59,632 nucleotides of DNA from Treponema_I sp045616125 (GTDB taxonomy: Bacteria; Spirochaetota; Spirochaetia; Treponematales; Treponemataceae). Location: NCBI GenBank assembly GCA_045616125.1, contig JAZLGC010000048.1:1-59632 (forward strand), given 5' to 3'. A program made the position numbers and the translations under genes. This document shows, piece by piece, positions 52,594 through 59,632 of this stretch; positions within the stretch are counted from its first letter, which is position 1; each line of letters opens with the position of its first letter. The notes below the pieces were generated by a model. That model was given only the letters and a program-made list of their open reading frames with translations, did not search any database and was not told the DNA's origin.

Positions 52594-54197
52594 ACGTATT
52601 CAATGACGGCAGTCCGTTGCTTTTCATCAGCTGGATTGCCGTTCTGCTGTTTCTTATTTCAACCATTCTCCTGCCACTGCTCCGGGTACTTACAGAACCT
52701 GGAGCAGCTGACGTTACGGCCGTTCTGTCTAATCCCCAGTACGGCCACGTTATTTCCAACACAGCCCTTATCTGTCTGTGCAGCACTGCACTCAGTGTGC
52801 TTACCGGATACCTGTACGCCTATGCCGTAGTTTTTGCCCGTATCCCTGGCCGCCGTTTTTTTTCGCTCCTTCCTGTGCTGCATCTGATTACCCCGCCATT
52901 TGTCGGAGGGCTGGCATTCATCCTGCTGGTAGGCAGGCAGGGCTTTATTACAAAAACACTTCTGGGGCTGGATATTTCACTGTATGGTTTTTGGGGACTT
53001 CTTTTAGCGCAGGTTCTCTGTTTTTTCCCCATTGCCTACATGATCTGCGCCCAGACACTTCAGGGAATCAACCCGCATCTTATTCAGGCAGCCCGCAGCA
53101 TGGGAGCCGGAAACTGGACCGTGTTCCGCACCGTCATTCTTCCCTTAAGCATGCCGGGTATTCTTACCAGCTGTCTTTTTATTGCAGTCAGCGTACTGTC
53201 TGACTTTGGAAACCCGCTGATTGTTGCCGGTCGTTTTAAGGTTCTGGCCGTAGAAATATATACCCAGCTGACAGGCTGGCTTAATGCAGGTACCAGCGCC
53301 GTTCTTGGCATTATCCTTTTGATACCGGCATGCATCCTGTTTGCACTGCAGAACTACGTAACCCGGAAACATTCCGTAAAAACTGCCACCATCGGCGGTA
53401 AAATCAGCCCGCGTGAAGATTCTCCCGTTTCCCCCATTGCCCGCTGGATGCTCACCATTTTCTGCATATTTATCGCCCTCTGCGTCTTATCCCAGTTTTT
53501 CGCCATTGTTGCCGGCTCTTTCCAGAAGTTATGGGGAATCCAGACATCCTTCACAACCGTTCATTTTAAAAGCATTGCCCGGTATAGAAACGAGCTGAAA
53601 AACTCCTTGGGATTTGCACTTATTGCAGCCATCTGTTCAGCCCTTATTGCTACCGTAACCAGTTTTCTGGTACACCGCACCCGGCTGCCACTTCGAAAAA
53701 CCATGGATACCGTCATTCAACTGCCGGCAGCAGTTCCCGGGTCGCTTTTTGGTCTTGCACTAAGTCTGGCAGCCGGCTCACTGCACCTGCGTAATGCACG
53801 TCTTCTTGTGCTTACTGCTATGATTATCGGTTTTATGCCCTTCAGTTACCGAATCATTACCAGTACTATGTCGCAGATTCGCCCCAGTCTTGATGATGCC
53901 GGACGCTCCCTTGGCCAGCATACCATGGGTGTTCTTGCAACCATTCTGGCCCCCCTTTCCGCCGGCGGCATTTTCAGCGGCGCAGTGTACAACTTTGCCC
54001 GGGGTATTGGGACTGTAAGCGCCGTAATCTTTCTGGTAAGCTTTGACACTCCCCTTACCAGCATCAGGATTCTGAATCTTGCAGAACAGGGAGACTGGGG
54101 CAAAGCATGTGCCCTTGCCCTGATTCTTACCATACTCACTTTTGCCGTGGTCCTGGTAGGAAACGGTCTTCAAAGGATGGTGAACCGTGCCAAGTAA
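52572..54197 (+). CDS. ABC transporter permease, fused two-domain (FbpB type)
   Basis: A 541-residue membrane protein with about twelve helices in two homologous halves, each ending in a permease EAA-like loop (LIQAARSMGAGNWTVFRTVILPLSMPGI and SLDDAGRSLGQHTMGVLATILAPLSAGGI). Fused permeases of this type serve Fe(III) and aminoethylphosphonate importers. Start is GTG overlapping the binding-protein gene by 22 bp; GAGG lies upstream. Confidence 0.9.
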   Translation: MGEKRSVNVFNDGSPLLFISWIAVLLFLISTILLPLLRVLTEPGAADVTAVLSNPQYGHVISNTALICLCSTALSVLTGYLYAYAVVFARIPGRRFFSLLPVLHLITPPFVGGLAFILLVGRQGFITKTLLGLDISLYGFWGLLLAQVLCFFPIAYMICAQTLQGINPHLIQAARSMGAGNWTVFRTVILPLSMPGILTSCLFIAVSVLSDFGNPLIVAGRFKVLAVEIYTQLTGWLNAGTSAVLGIILLIPACILFALQNYVTRKHSVKTATIGGKISPREDSPVSPIARWMLTIFCIFIALCVLSQFFAIVAGSFQKLWGIQTSFTTVHFKSIARYRNELKNSLGFALIAAICSALIATVTSFLVHRTRLPLRKTMDTVIQLPAAVPGSLFGLALSLAAGSLHLRNARLLVLTAMIIGFMPFSYRIITSTMSQIRPSLDDAGRSLGQHTMGVLATILAPLSAGGIFSGAVYNFARGIGTVSAVIFLVSFDTPLTSIRILNLAEQGDWGKACALALILTILTFAVVLVGNGLQRMVNRAK

Positions 54198-55197
54198 CCT
54201 GAAATTTTCGAACATTGATTTTGCATACGGAGAAAAAGCCGTTGTCCGGGATTTTTCCCTGAACGTAGAAGCCGGAAGTTTTACCACACTGCTGGGCCCC
54301 AGTGGATGCGGAAAAACCACCCTGCTCCGTCTTGCAGCAGGATTTTTGACGCCGGATTCCGGTTCCATTGAAATTGACGGTGTAAACCAGATTGGCATTG
54401 CCCCTAACCTTAGAAACGTGGCCTTTGTGTTTCAGGACTACGCCCTGTTCCCCCACATGACCGTAGAAGACAACATCCTCTATGGTCTGAAACTCCAGAA
54501 AAAACGCAACCGAAAACTCCCTGATTCACAACGGCATGTTGCAGGATCCCTGAGCGAAGTCGAAGGGTCCGCAGATGCCCTTCATGACGTCCTTGCTATG
54601 GTAGATCTGCAGGGCTTTGAAAAGCGATACCCCCACGAACTTTCAGGCGGTCAGCAGCAGCGTGCAGCCCTTGCCCGTAGCCTTATCCTGAAACCGGGAA
54701 TCCTTTTGATGGATGAACCCCTTTCCAGTCTTGACGCAAAACTGCGTACCCAGGTTCGCGAAGAACTGCGGGAACTGCAGCAGAAACTGAAAATCACCAC
54801 TATCTACGTAACCCACGACCAGGAAGAAGCCTTCTCCCTCAGTGACACCATTGCCGTTATGGATAGCGGCACCCTGCTGCAGTCTGGCACTCCCCGGGAT
54901 ATTTACTACCAGCCGGCCAACCGTTTTGTGGCAGAATTTACCGGACGAGCCAATATCGTAAACGGTCAGGTTATCCGCCCGGAATGGTTTTCTCTTTCCC
55001 AAGGTTCCCAACCAGCAGCATCAGCCATCTCTGGCACCGTTCAAAGCATTACGTTTCTGGGTGCTGTTACCCGTATCAAGCTGCTGGAAAACGCCAGCGG
55101 CATCCTTACCATCGACCTTCCGACAACGTCTGCCCCCTTGCTAACAACAGGGGAAACCGTTACCGTATATCCGGTTCACAGCTGGAACTTACAGTAA
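54187..55197 (+). CDS. ABC transporter ATP-binding protein (FbpC/PotA type)
   Basis: A 336-residue ATPase with Walker A GPSGCGKTTLL, Q-loop VFQDYALFPHMTV, signature LSGGQQQR, Walker B ILLMDEPLSSLD, H-loop YVTHDQEEA, and a C-terminal TOBE-like domain. Residues about 111-130 (KLPDSQRHVAGSLSEVEGSA) are encoded by a palindromic repeat inserted in frame in the helical subdomain. Start is GTG after AAGGATGG, overlapping the permease gene by 11 bp. Confidence 0.92.
   Translation: MPSNLKFSNIDFAYGEKAVVRDFSLNVEAGSFTTLLGPSGCGKTTLLRLAAGFLTPDSGSIEIDGVNQIGIAPNLRNVAFVFQDYALFPHMTVEDNILYGLKLQKKRNRKLPDSQRHVAGSLSEVEGSADALHDVLAMVDLQGFEKRYPHELSGGQQQRAALARSLILKPGILLMDEPLSSLDAKLRTQVREELRELQQKLKITTIYVTHDQEEAFSLSDTIAVMDSGTLLQSGTPRDIYYQPANRFVAEFTGRANIVNGQVIRPEWFSLSQGSQPAASAISGTVQSITFLGAVTRIKLLENASGILTIDLPTTSAPLLTTGETVTVYPVHSWNLQ
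54517..54573. repeat. Family A compound repeat inside the ABC ATPase gene
   Basis: CTCCCTGATTC followed by GGATCCCTGAGCGAAGTCGA and AGGGTCC, the same composite found in prmC at 46431-46475 but read here on the plus strand. Confidence 0.8.
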
Positions 55198-55221
55198 TTA
55201 CGCACACATGGAGATTCAATA

Positions 55222-55866
55222 GTGAAAACTGACGGCATAATCCTGGACATTGACGGCACCATCTGGAACACCACACCTGTTGTGGCATCAGCATGGAACA
55301 AAGCAATAGAAGATTGCGGACTTACTCTCCCTGCTGTTACCGCAGAACGCCTGCAGAAAGAATTCGGTAAACCCATGGATAAAATTGCCGAAAGCATGTG
55401 GCCGGAACTTACTAAAGAACAGCAGATTGCCCTTATGGATGCCTGCTGTATCCGCGAACACGAATATATTGAAAACAATACCTCTGACATCACCTATGCC
55501 GGTGTTATCGACACCATTAAGAAAATGGCAGCTGATGGCTTTGCTTTTTATATTGTAAGCAACTGTCAGGCCGGCTACATTGAACTGACCATGGCAAAAA
55601 ACGGTATTACCAGCGTAATCAAAGATTTTGAAAGCTATGGTGCCAGCGGTAAATACAAGGCCGAGAACATTAAGGATATTGTGGCTCGCAACGATTTAAA
55701 ATATCCCGTATATGTGGGCGATACCCAGGGAGATCTGGATGCCTGCAAAACCTCCGGTGTACCGTTTCTTTTTGCTTCATGGGGATTCGGCACTGTTGAT
55801 GCAGCTGACTGCGCTGCTGTTCTTACAACTTTTACTGATTTACAGCAGAAAATCAGTAGTATCTGA
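55222..55866 (+). CDS. HAD-superfamily hydrolase (phosphoglycolate-phosphatase-like)
   Basis: A 214-residue phosphatase. HAD motif I is GIILDIDGTIWNT (nucleophile and acid Asp), motif II FYIVSNCQAGY, motif III Lys in GKYKAENIKDI, motif IV VYVGDTQGDLDACKT. A cap domain lies between motifs I and II. The substrate is unknown. Start is GTG with GGAG upstream, 24 bp after the ABC operon. Confidence 0.87.
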   Translation: MKTDGIILDIDGTIWNTTPVVASAWNKAIEDCGLTLPAVTAERLQKEFGKPMDKIAESMWPELTKEQQIALMDACCIREHEYIENNTSDITYAGVIDTIKKMAADGFAFYIVSNCQAGYIELTMAKNGITSVIKDFESYGASGKYKAENIKDIVARNDLKYPVYVGDTQGDLDACKTSGVPFLFASWGFGTVDAADCAAVLTTFTDLQQKISSI

Positions 55867-55879
55867 TACTTTCCCTCGC

Positions 55880-55893
55880 TACAATAGCGTGTA
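55880..55893 (+). promoter_or_regulatory. Leaderless-type -10 before the MATE gene
   Basis: TACAAT (55880-55885), then 7 nt to ATG 55893; no ribosome site and only a weak -35. Confidence 0.45.
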
Positions 55894-57245
55894 TGAAAAA
55901 TCAGGATTTTTCCGACAACCTTTATAAAAACGCCCTGTCCATTGCCTGGCCTGCCATCATCGAGTCATTCTTCATGGCATTTACCGGTCTGGTCGACAGT
56001 TTCATGGTCAGCCGTTTAGGAGCATACGCAGTTGCAGCAGTAGGACTTACCACTCAGCCTAAGTTTTTTGCACTCTCACTGTTCATTGCAACCACCGTAG
56101 CACTTTCCGCCCTGGTAGCCCGCCGTCGTGGCGAGCAGAAACGAGAAGACGCCAACGCAATCCTTATTTCCGGCATTATCTTTATTATTGCAGCCGGCAT
56201 CCTCATTTCAATTCTCTGCGTTATATTTGCAAGCCCCATTATCAGGCTTTGCGGTTCAACCCCAGAAACCCACGATGCAGCCGTATCATACTACCGGATT
56301 ATCATGGCAGGTCTTATTTTCAACTGCATTTCCATGGGCATCAACAGTGCGCAGCGTGGCGCCGGAAACACCAAAATCACCATGCGTACCAACATGACCA
56401 GTAACATCATCAATATCATCTTCAACTGGCTGCTTATTACCGGACACCTGGGATTCCCGGCATGGGGCATTCACGGTGCTGCCATTGCAACCGTTTTAGG
56501 TTCTGCCGTTGCCAGTATCATGAGTATCGTAAGCATCTTTGATAAAGACTGTTTTGTCAGCATTCCCTATATTATCCAGAGCAAAATCCGCCCGACCCTT
56601 GCTTCTTTTGGCAGCATTGTAAAAGTTGGATACAGCGTATTCTTTGAACAGCTTCTTATGCGTATCGGATTCATGGCAACGGCAATCATGGCTGCCCATC
56701 AGGGAACCAGCGCCATGGCTGCTCATCAGGTATGCATGAACTTAATGAGCCTGACCTTCAGCTTTGGCGACGGTTTGCAGTCAGCTGCGGTTGCGCTTAT
56801 CGGACGCAGTCTTGGTAGCGGTAACAAGGATATGGCTAAAAAATACGGCAGAATCTGCATGACATACGGCGCCGGTATCGCAGTAATCCTTAGTGCCAGT
56901 TACTATTTTGGTGCTCCCTGGCTTATGAGTCTGTTTTTTGAAGAATCTGAAATTATCCAGATTGGCGTCTCAATCGTACACATGATTATTTTTGTTGTTG
57001 CATTCCAGATTATTCAGGTTGTGTATATGGGATGTCTCCGCGGAGCCGGCGATACGCTGTACACTGCCATTGCATCAACATTGAGCGTTACCGTCTTCCG
57101 TACTTTGGGCAGCTACTTTGGCGGCTATATCATGGGCTGGGGAATTGTGGGAATCTGGCTGGGAGTTCTGGTAGACCAGGCAAGCCGTTTTACCTTTGCA
57201 CTTACCCGATACAAAGCCGGAAAATGGACTGAAATTAAGATTTAA
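55893..57245 (+). CDS. MATE family efflux transporter
   Basis: A 450-residue membrane protein with twelve helices in two halves. Typical segments: SIAWPAIIESFFMAFTGLVDSFMVSRLGAYAVAAVGLTTQP, GAGNTKITMRTNMTSNIINIIFNWLLI, and GAGDTLYTAIASTLSVTVFR. It exchanges cations for drugs or metabolites. Substrate unknown. Confidence 0.93.
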   Translation: MKNQDFSDNLYKNALSIAWPAIIESFFMAFTGLVDSFMVSRLGAYAVAAVGLTTQPKFFALSLFIATTVALSALVARRRGEQKREDANAILISGIIFIIAAGILISILCVIFASPIIRLCGSTPETHDAAVSYYRIIMAGLIFNCISMGINSAQRGAGNTKITMRTNMTSNIINIIFNWLLITGHLGFPAWGIHGAAIATVLGSAVASIMSIVSIFDKDCFVSIPYIIQSKIRPTLASFGSIVKVGYSVFFEQLLMRIGFMATAIMAAHQGTSAMAAHQVCMNLMSLTFSFGDGLQSAAVALIGRSLGSGNKDMAKKYGRICMTYGAGIAVILSASYYFGAPWLMSLFFEESEIIQIGVSIVHMIIFVVAFQIIQVVYMGCLRGAGDTLYTAIASTLSVTVFRTLGSYFGGYIMGWGIVGIWLGVLVDQASRFTFALTRYKAGKWTEIKI

Positions 57246-57338
57246 AAGAGAGATTTTCACTTTTTTTTCTATACGCTATCTAAAAATGCAGGCCTTCAAG
57301 AACTGGATTACACTGTATTCAGTATATTGGAGGTCTTT

Positions 57339-58589
57339 GTGTTTAACCGTACATTCCTGAAAGCTCTTCCCCTGTATGGAATTCTGACACTGTTTCTCAG
57401 TAGCTGTATGCTTTTTTCTGCCAGCAGTCTGCAGAATCCGGCACTCCGGATTATCCTGCCCACAAACAACGCCCGTGCAGCATGGAATCAGGCAGACTTT
57501 AACCGGATCAGCAACTATCAGGTAACACTGACCAAAGACACAGAGATTATAGGCCCTAAGTCGTTTGTACCCGGATCGGAAGTTGTCTTTACCTTTGATG
57601 AACTTGAAGCAGGAACGTGGAATGTTACGGTAATTGCACTGATTGATGAAGATGAATTTGCCCGAGGTCAGGCCGATGCAGTAATCAGGGAGGGAGAAAC
57701 TACGCCGGTAGAAATTACCATGACGGTAGCCGAAAAATTCCTGAACGACGAAACCAAGCCTGACACACAACCCGATACTACAGATCAGGAAGTTGTTGAA
57801 CCTCCCAAGGAAGATCCGGAAGAACCTGATCAGAAACCGGAACAGCAGGAGCCACAGACTCCAGGTACGTCTGGTGGCTCACAGGAAATAGTATTTCCAG
57901 GTACTGGCGGAAACTCAGGCGAAACTGGCGGGACAGGTGGTACTATCAGTACTGGCGGTTCTGGTAGTACTGGTGGAACAAGCGGTTCTATCAGTACTGG
58001 TGGGTCTGAGGGAATTATCGTACAGCCAGGAGATTCTGGAGCAGGGTCGACAGGTGATACTCCTCAGACAGTTTCATTAAAAGAGTTCTATGGCGACCCT
58101 GATAATCCAGGAAATATTTCATACACAGAATTCGATTCATACAGCCAGATTGCACGTCTTAATGCAGATTTTAGTCCACAACAGAATTGTACCATATCCA
58201 ATCCTGAATGGTGGAATTACACTGCTGAATATGACCAGAATACCCTGTTTGGTCAATTTACGGTACACGACGATAGCAAATATGTTCAATATTGTAAATT
58301 TGTCGGCTCCGGCGAAACTTTTGCCCTTCAACTGTTATATTCCGATGAAAAATATATATTACAAGATTATGGAGATTACATTCCTGCTACCGTATACGGC
58401 ATTGGATCCTGCGGAATTCTTGCTTTAATTACCTACAACGATGAAGTACAGTACTATCTTTTCCTTACTGAATACGGAACGAAAACCCTTTCTAGCCCCG
58501 ATATAACCTTCGAACTGTTCTCAGAAAAAGGGCTTTCTGTGCACGATGTAACTTCATCAAACCTGACACTGCTGTTCACTGATTACTAA
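57339..58589 (+). CDS. Large lipoprotein with Gly/Ser/Thr-rich linker
   Basis: A 416-residue protein. The start is GTG at 57339 after GGAGG; the lipobox is LFLSSC. The N-terminal 100 residues have a beta-rich domain (YQVTLTKDTEIIGPKSFVPGSEVVFTFDELEAGTWNVTVIALI) resembling carboxypeptidase-regulatory/Ig-like folds. Then come a Pro/Glu/Gln-rich segment and a low-complexity Gly-Gly-Thr/Ser repeat at about 185-245, and a C-terminal 170-residue domain I do not recognise. Surface or periplasmic location is likely. Confidence 0.75.
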   Translation: MFNRTFLKALPLYGILTLFLSSCMLFSASSLQNPALRIILPTNNARAAWNQADFNRISNYQVTLTKDTEIIGPKSFVPGSEVVFTFDELEAGTWNVTVIALIDEDEFARGQADAVIREGETTPVEITMTVAEKFLNDETKPDTQPDTTDQEVVEPPKEDPEEPDQKPEQQEPQTPGTSGGSQEIVFPGTGGNSGETGGTGGTISTGGSGSTGGTSGSISTGGSEGIIVQPGDSGAGSTGDTPQTVSLKEFYGDPDNPGNISYTEFDSYSQIARLNADFSPQQNCTISNPEWWNYTAEYDQNTLFGQFTVHDDSKYVQYCKFVGSGETFALQLLYSDEKYILQDYGDYIPATVYGIGSCGILALITYNDEVQYYLFLTEYGTKTLSSPDITFELFSEKGLSVHDVTSSNLTLLFTDY

Positions 58590-58810
58590 CTGGCATGATG
58601 TATCCTATCCGGTAGGAAGAGCAACCTTAAGTACTCTTAAATCTAACTAAAAAAAACATCGGAATAACGTTAGATTCAACGTCAAAACTTAAGCCTTTTG
58701 GTGCATGCTGCAGAAAAAGTTGCATAGCCCCGCCACTCAGGTAGAATTAAAGTATACCCGATGGGGGAGCGGGGAGCCGTAAAACGATGCGGCAAGTACA
58801 GGAAGGACTT
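58590..58810 (+). promoter_or_regulatory. Intergenic region with promoter and GC-rich hairpin leader
   Basis: TTGCAT, 16 bp, TAGAAT (about 58719-58746) is a plausible promoter for the small lipoprotein gene. Around it the arms CCCCGC (about 58727) and GCGGGG (about 58769) could pair, and GCCG / CGGC forms a second small hairpin before AGGAAGG. No riboswitch class that I know fits. Confidence 0.4.
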
Positions 58811-58954
58811 ATGAAAAAGCGTGATAAAGTTATCGGTATCATTATCGGCGTTCTCTTTTTATTTGAGATTGCCGGATGCGCAGTGCTTAATCTGGTACCG
58901 GCAGTAGCCTCCTATGACCCCATTTCTCCACAGCTTGTAGCACTGAACAAATAA
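58811..58954 (+). CDS. Small lipoprotein of 47 residues
   Basis: MKKRDKVIGIIIGVLFLFEI followed by AGCAVLN: a charged N-terminus, hydrophobic stretch and lipobox EIAGC. The mature part is about 25 residues ending in LVALNK. AGGAAGG lies 6 nt before the ATG. The TIR-bounded element starts 1 bp after the stop. It is too short for routine annotation; function unknown. Confidence 0.6.
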   Translation: MKKRDKVIGIIIGVLFLFEIAGCAVLNLVPAVASYDPISPQLVALNK

Positions 58955-58955
58955 T

Positions 58956-59302
58956 GGCTATGTCCGTAAAAAGTGTTGCTTATAGTCACCCTGAACTAGT
59001 TTCAGGGTCTCATCATAATTCCACAAATCTACCGGATTGCCAGTACATGCAAAACCGCTGTGAATGACGTTACAACTGTTGAGTTTTGCGTTAGCAAAAC
59101 TCAACAGTTGTGTTGCAATGCAACACAACCGACCGTCGCTATTGGTGAATCCCGGTGTAGAAACTATATATAGTTCATGCTGCCGCATGAACGCCGGGCT
59201 TCAACAATTTTTGCCTGTACTGTCCCTCCTCTCGATTTGTGGCATTCCTGTATAATCTTTGTTGCTGTGTAGCATTCAGCAACACTTTTTACGGATATAG
59301 CC
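58956..59302. mobile_element. MITE-like element with 25-bp terminal inverted repeats, containing family D copy 4
   Basis: The ends match each other in inverted orientation at 24 of 25 positions, starting GGCTATGTCCGTAAAAAGTG. The interior repeats that of 22918-23194 (family B palindrome, CCACAAATC arms, core hairpin), but the CGATATCG-type part of the core is replaced by a compound hairpin of about 60 bp (AACTGTTGAGTTTTGC / GCAAAACTCAACAGTT and GTTGTGTTGC / GCAACACAAC). No transposase is encoded. Confidence 0.78.
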
Positions 59303-59365
59303 TTTTGTTTTATAGACCAGAACATAATTTTCTTCAAAAAAACGTAAGAAATTAAAAAGTTTTTA

Positions 59366-59632
59366 TTGACAGAAGCGGGAGATATGGTATATAGTCTCAT
59401 TCACCGACGCAGTAATGCAGCGGCAAACATGAAAAGAGTTGCAAAGCCTTGAAAATCTTTGCAGATTCCGCAAGCCTGAAGAGGTGAGCGAAAAAAAACT
59501 TCAAAAAAGTTTTGAAAAGCTCTTGACTAAACGATAAGAAGTGTGATAACTTCTTCATCACGCGCCACTGAGAGAAACAGTGGAAAGCGTAAAGTTCTTT
59601 AACAAATAAACAGGGAAGGAAAGAAACGATAG
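59366..59632 (+). promoter_or_regulatory. Tandem promoters and leader with boxA, probably of an rRNA operon
   Basis: P1: TTGACA (59366-59371), 18 bp, TATAGT (59390-59395). P2: TTGACT (59523-59528), about 16 bp, GATAAC (59545-59550). Between them lie several small hairpins (CTTGAAAATC/AGATT region and AAAACTTC/AAGTTTT). A CCACTG / CAGTGG hairpin (59565-59583) precedes GTTCTTTAACAA at 59594-59605, which matches the bacterial boxA antitermination element found before 16S genes. The 16S itself would lie beyond the window; this assignment is inference. Confidence 0.6.

Noticed and set aside
57890..58020. Gly/Ser/Thr-coding repeats resembling a CRISPR or minisatellite
   Set aside because: The units are short, irregular and in frame within a lipoprotein linker; there are no spacers of constant length.
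58700..58800. Riboswitch in the small lipoprotein leader
   Set aside because: A GC-rich hairpin is present but I could not match the conserved cores of cobalamin, TPP, SAM, glycine, fluoride or guanidine classes.
1..59632. tRNA genes, CRISPR arrays, complete insertion sequences or prophage
   Set aside because: None was seen by eye in the intergenic regions; no transposase, integrase or phage structural frame is present.

Overview
The window reads as a spirochaete chromosome, most likely a host-associated Treponema. The inference rests on family resemblance only: a FliG-like protein beside PcfJ, a large Che operon with a CheA-receiver hybrid and a class III adenylate cyclase, a SUMF1 surface/periplasmic protein, HydE, and dense short palindromic repeats. 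No 16S gene is inside the window, although its right edge looks like an rRNA operon leader.

Layout. 1-3.4 kb: end of an oligopeptide/oligosaccharide ABC transporter followed by a cytoplasmic GH3 beta-glucosidase. 3.4-15 kb: mixed housekeeping and accessory genes (ATP-grasp ligase, PcfJ-like, truncated FliG paralog, class II GalT, Dabb protein, IlvE, a methyltransferase/55-aa protein/GNAT set, a nuclease-fold protein, a tandem GNAT). 15-27 kb: a classical MCP, an EamA transporter, GNAT, M15 peptidase, cupin/DUF72, tRNA-type methyltransferase, nitroreductase, a DtxR-family regulator, an AAA/DUF4143 ATPase and a four-S1-domain protein. 27.4-41.6 kb: one tightly packed minus-strand chemosensory operon in the order cheW, small CheW-like gene, cheB, cheR-TPR, cheA-REC, degenerate-receiver adenylate cyclase, then four divergent MCPs with six membrane helices. 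41.6-51.2 kb: Rel (p)ppGpp synthetase, DUF1275 protein, MutS-like ATPase, PrmC, SUMF1 protein, HydE, PatB and DUF3737. 51.5-58.9 kb: iron/phosphonate-type ABC uptake operon, HAD phosphatase, MATE pump and two lipoproteins. 58.95-59.63 kb: a TIR-bounded repeat element and a probable rRNA promoter/leader.

The most interesting content is (i) the Che operon, whose receptors carry a shared six-helix membrane module and whose likely output is cAMP through a cyclase with a non-phosphorylatable receiver; (ii) a 130-350 bp repeat family, four copies, whose stems differ by compensatory substitutions and which in two copies sits inside terminal inverted repeats; (iii) short palindromic elements translated in frame inside mutS-like, prmC (two kinds) and an ABC ATPase gene; (iv) about ten start codons lying 6-9 nt after a -10 hexamer, implying leaderless mRNAs; (v) an array of four GTTAG-N6-CTAAC boxes over a good promoter next to a DtxR-type regulator, whose target gene is missing and is replaced by a repeat element; (vi) a Rel protein whose hydrolase motif is destroyed.

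All domain calls come from reading the translations by eye; no database search was run.
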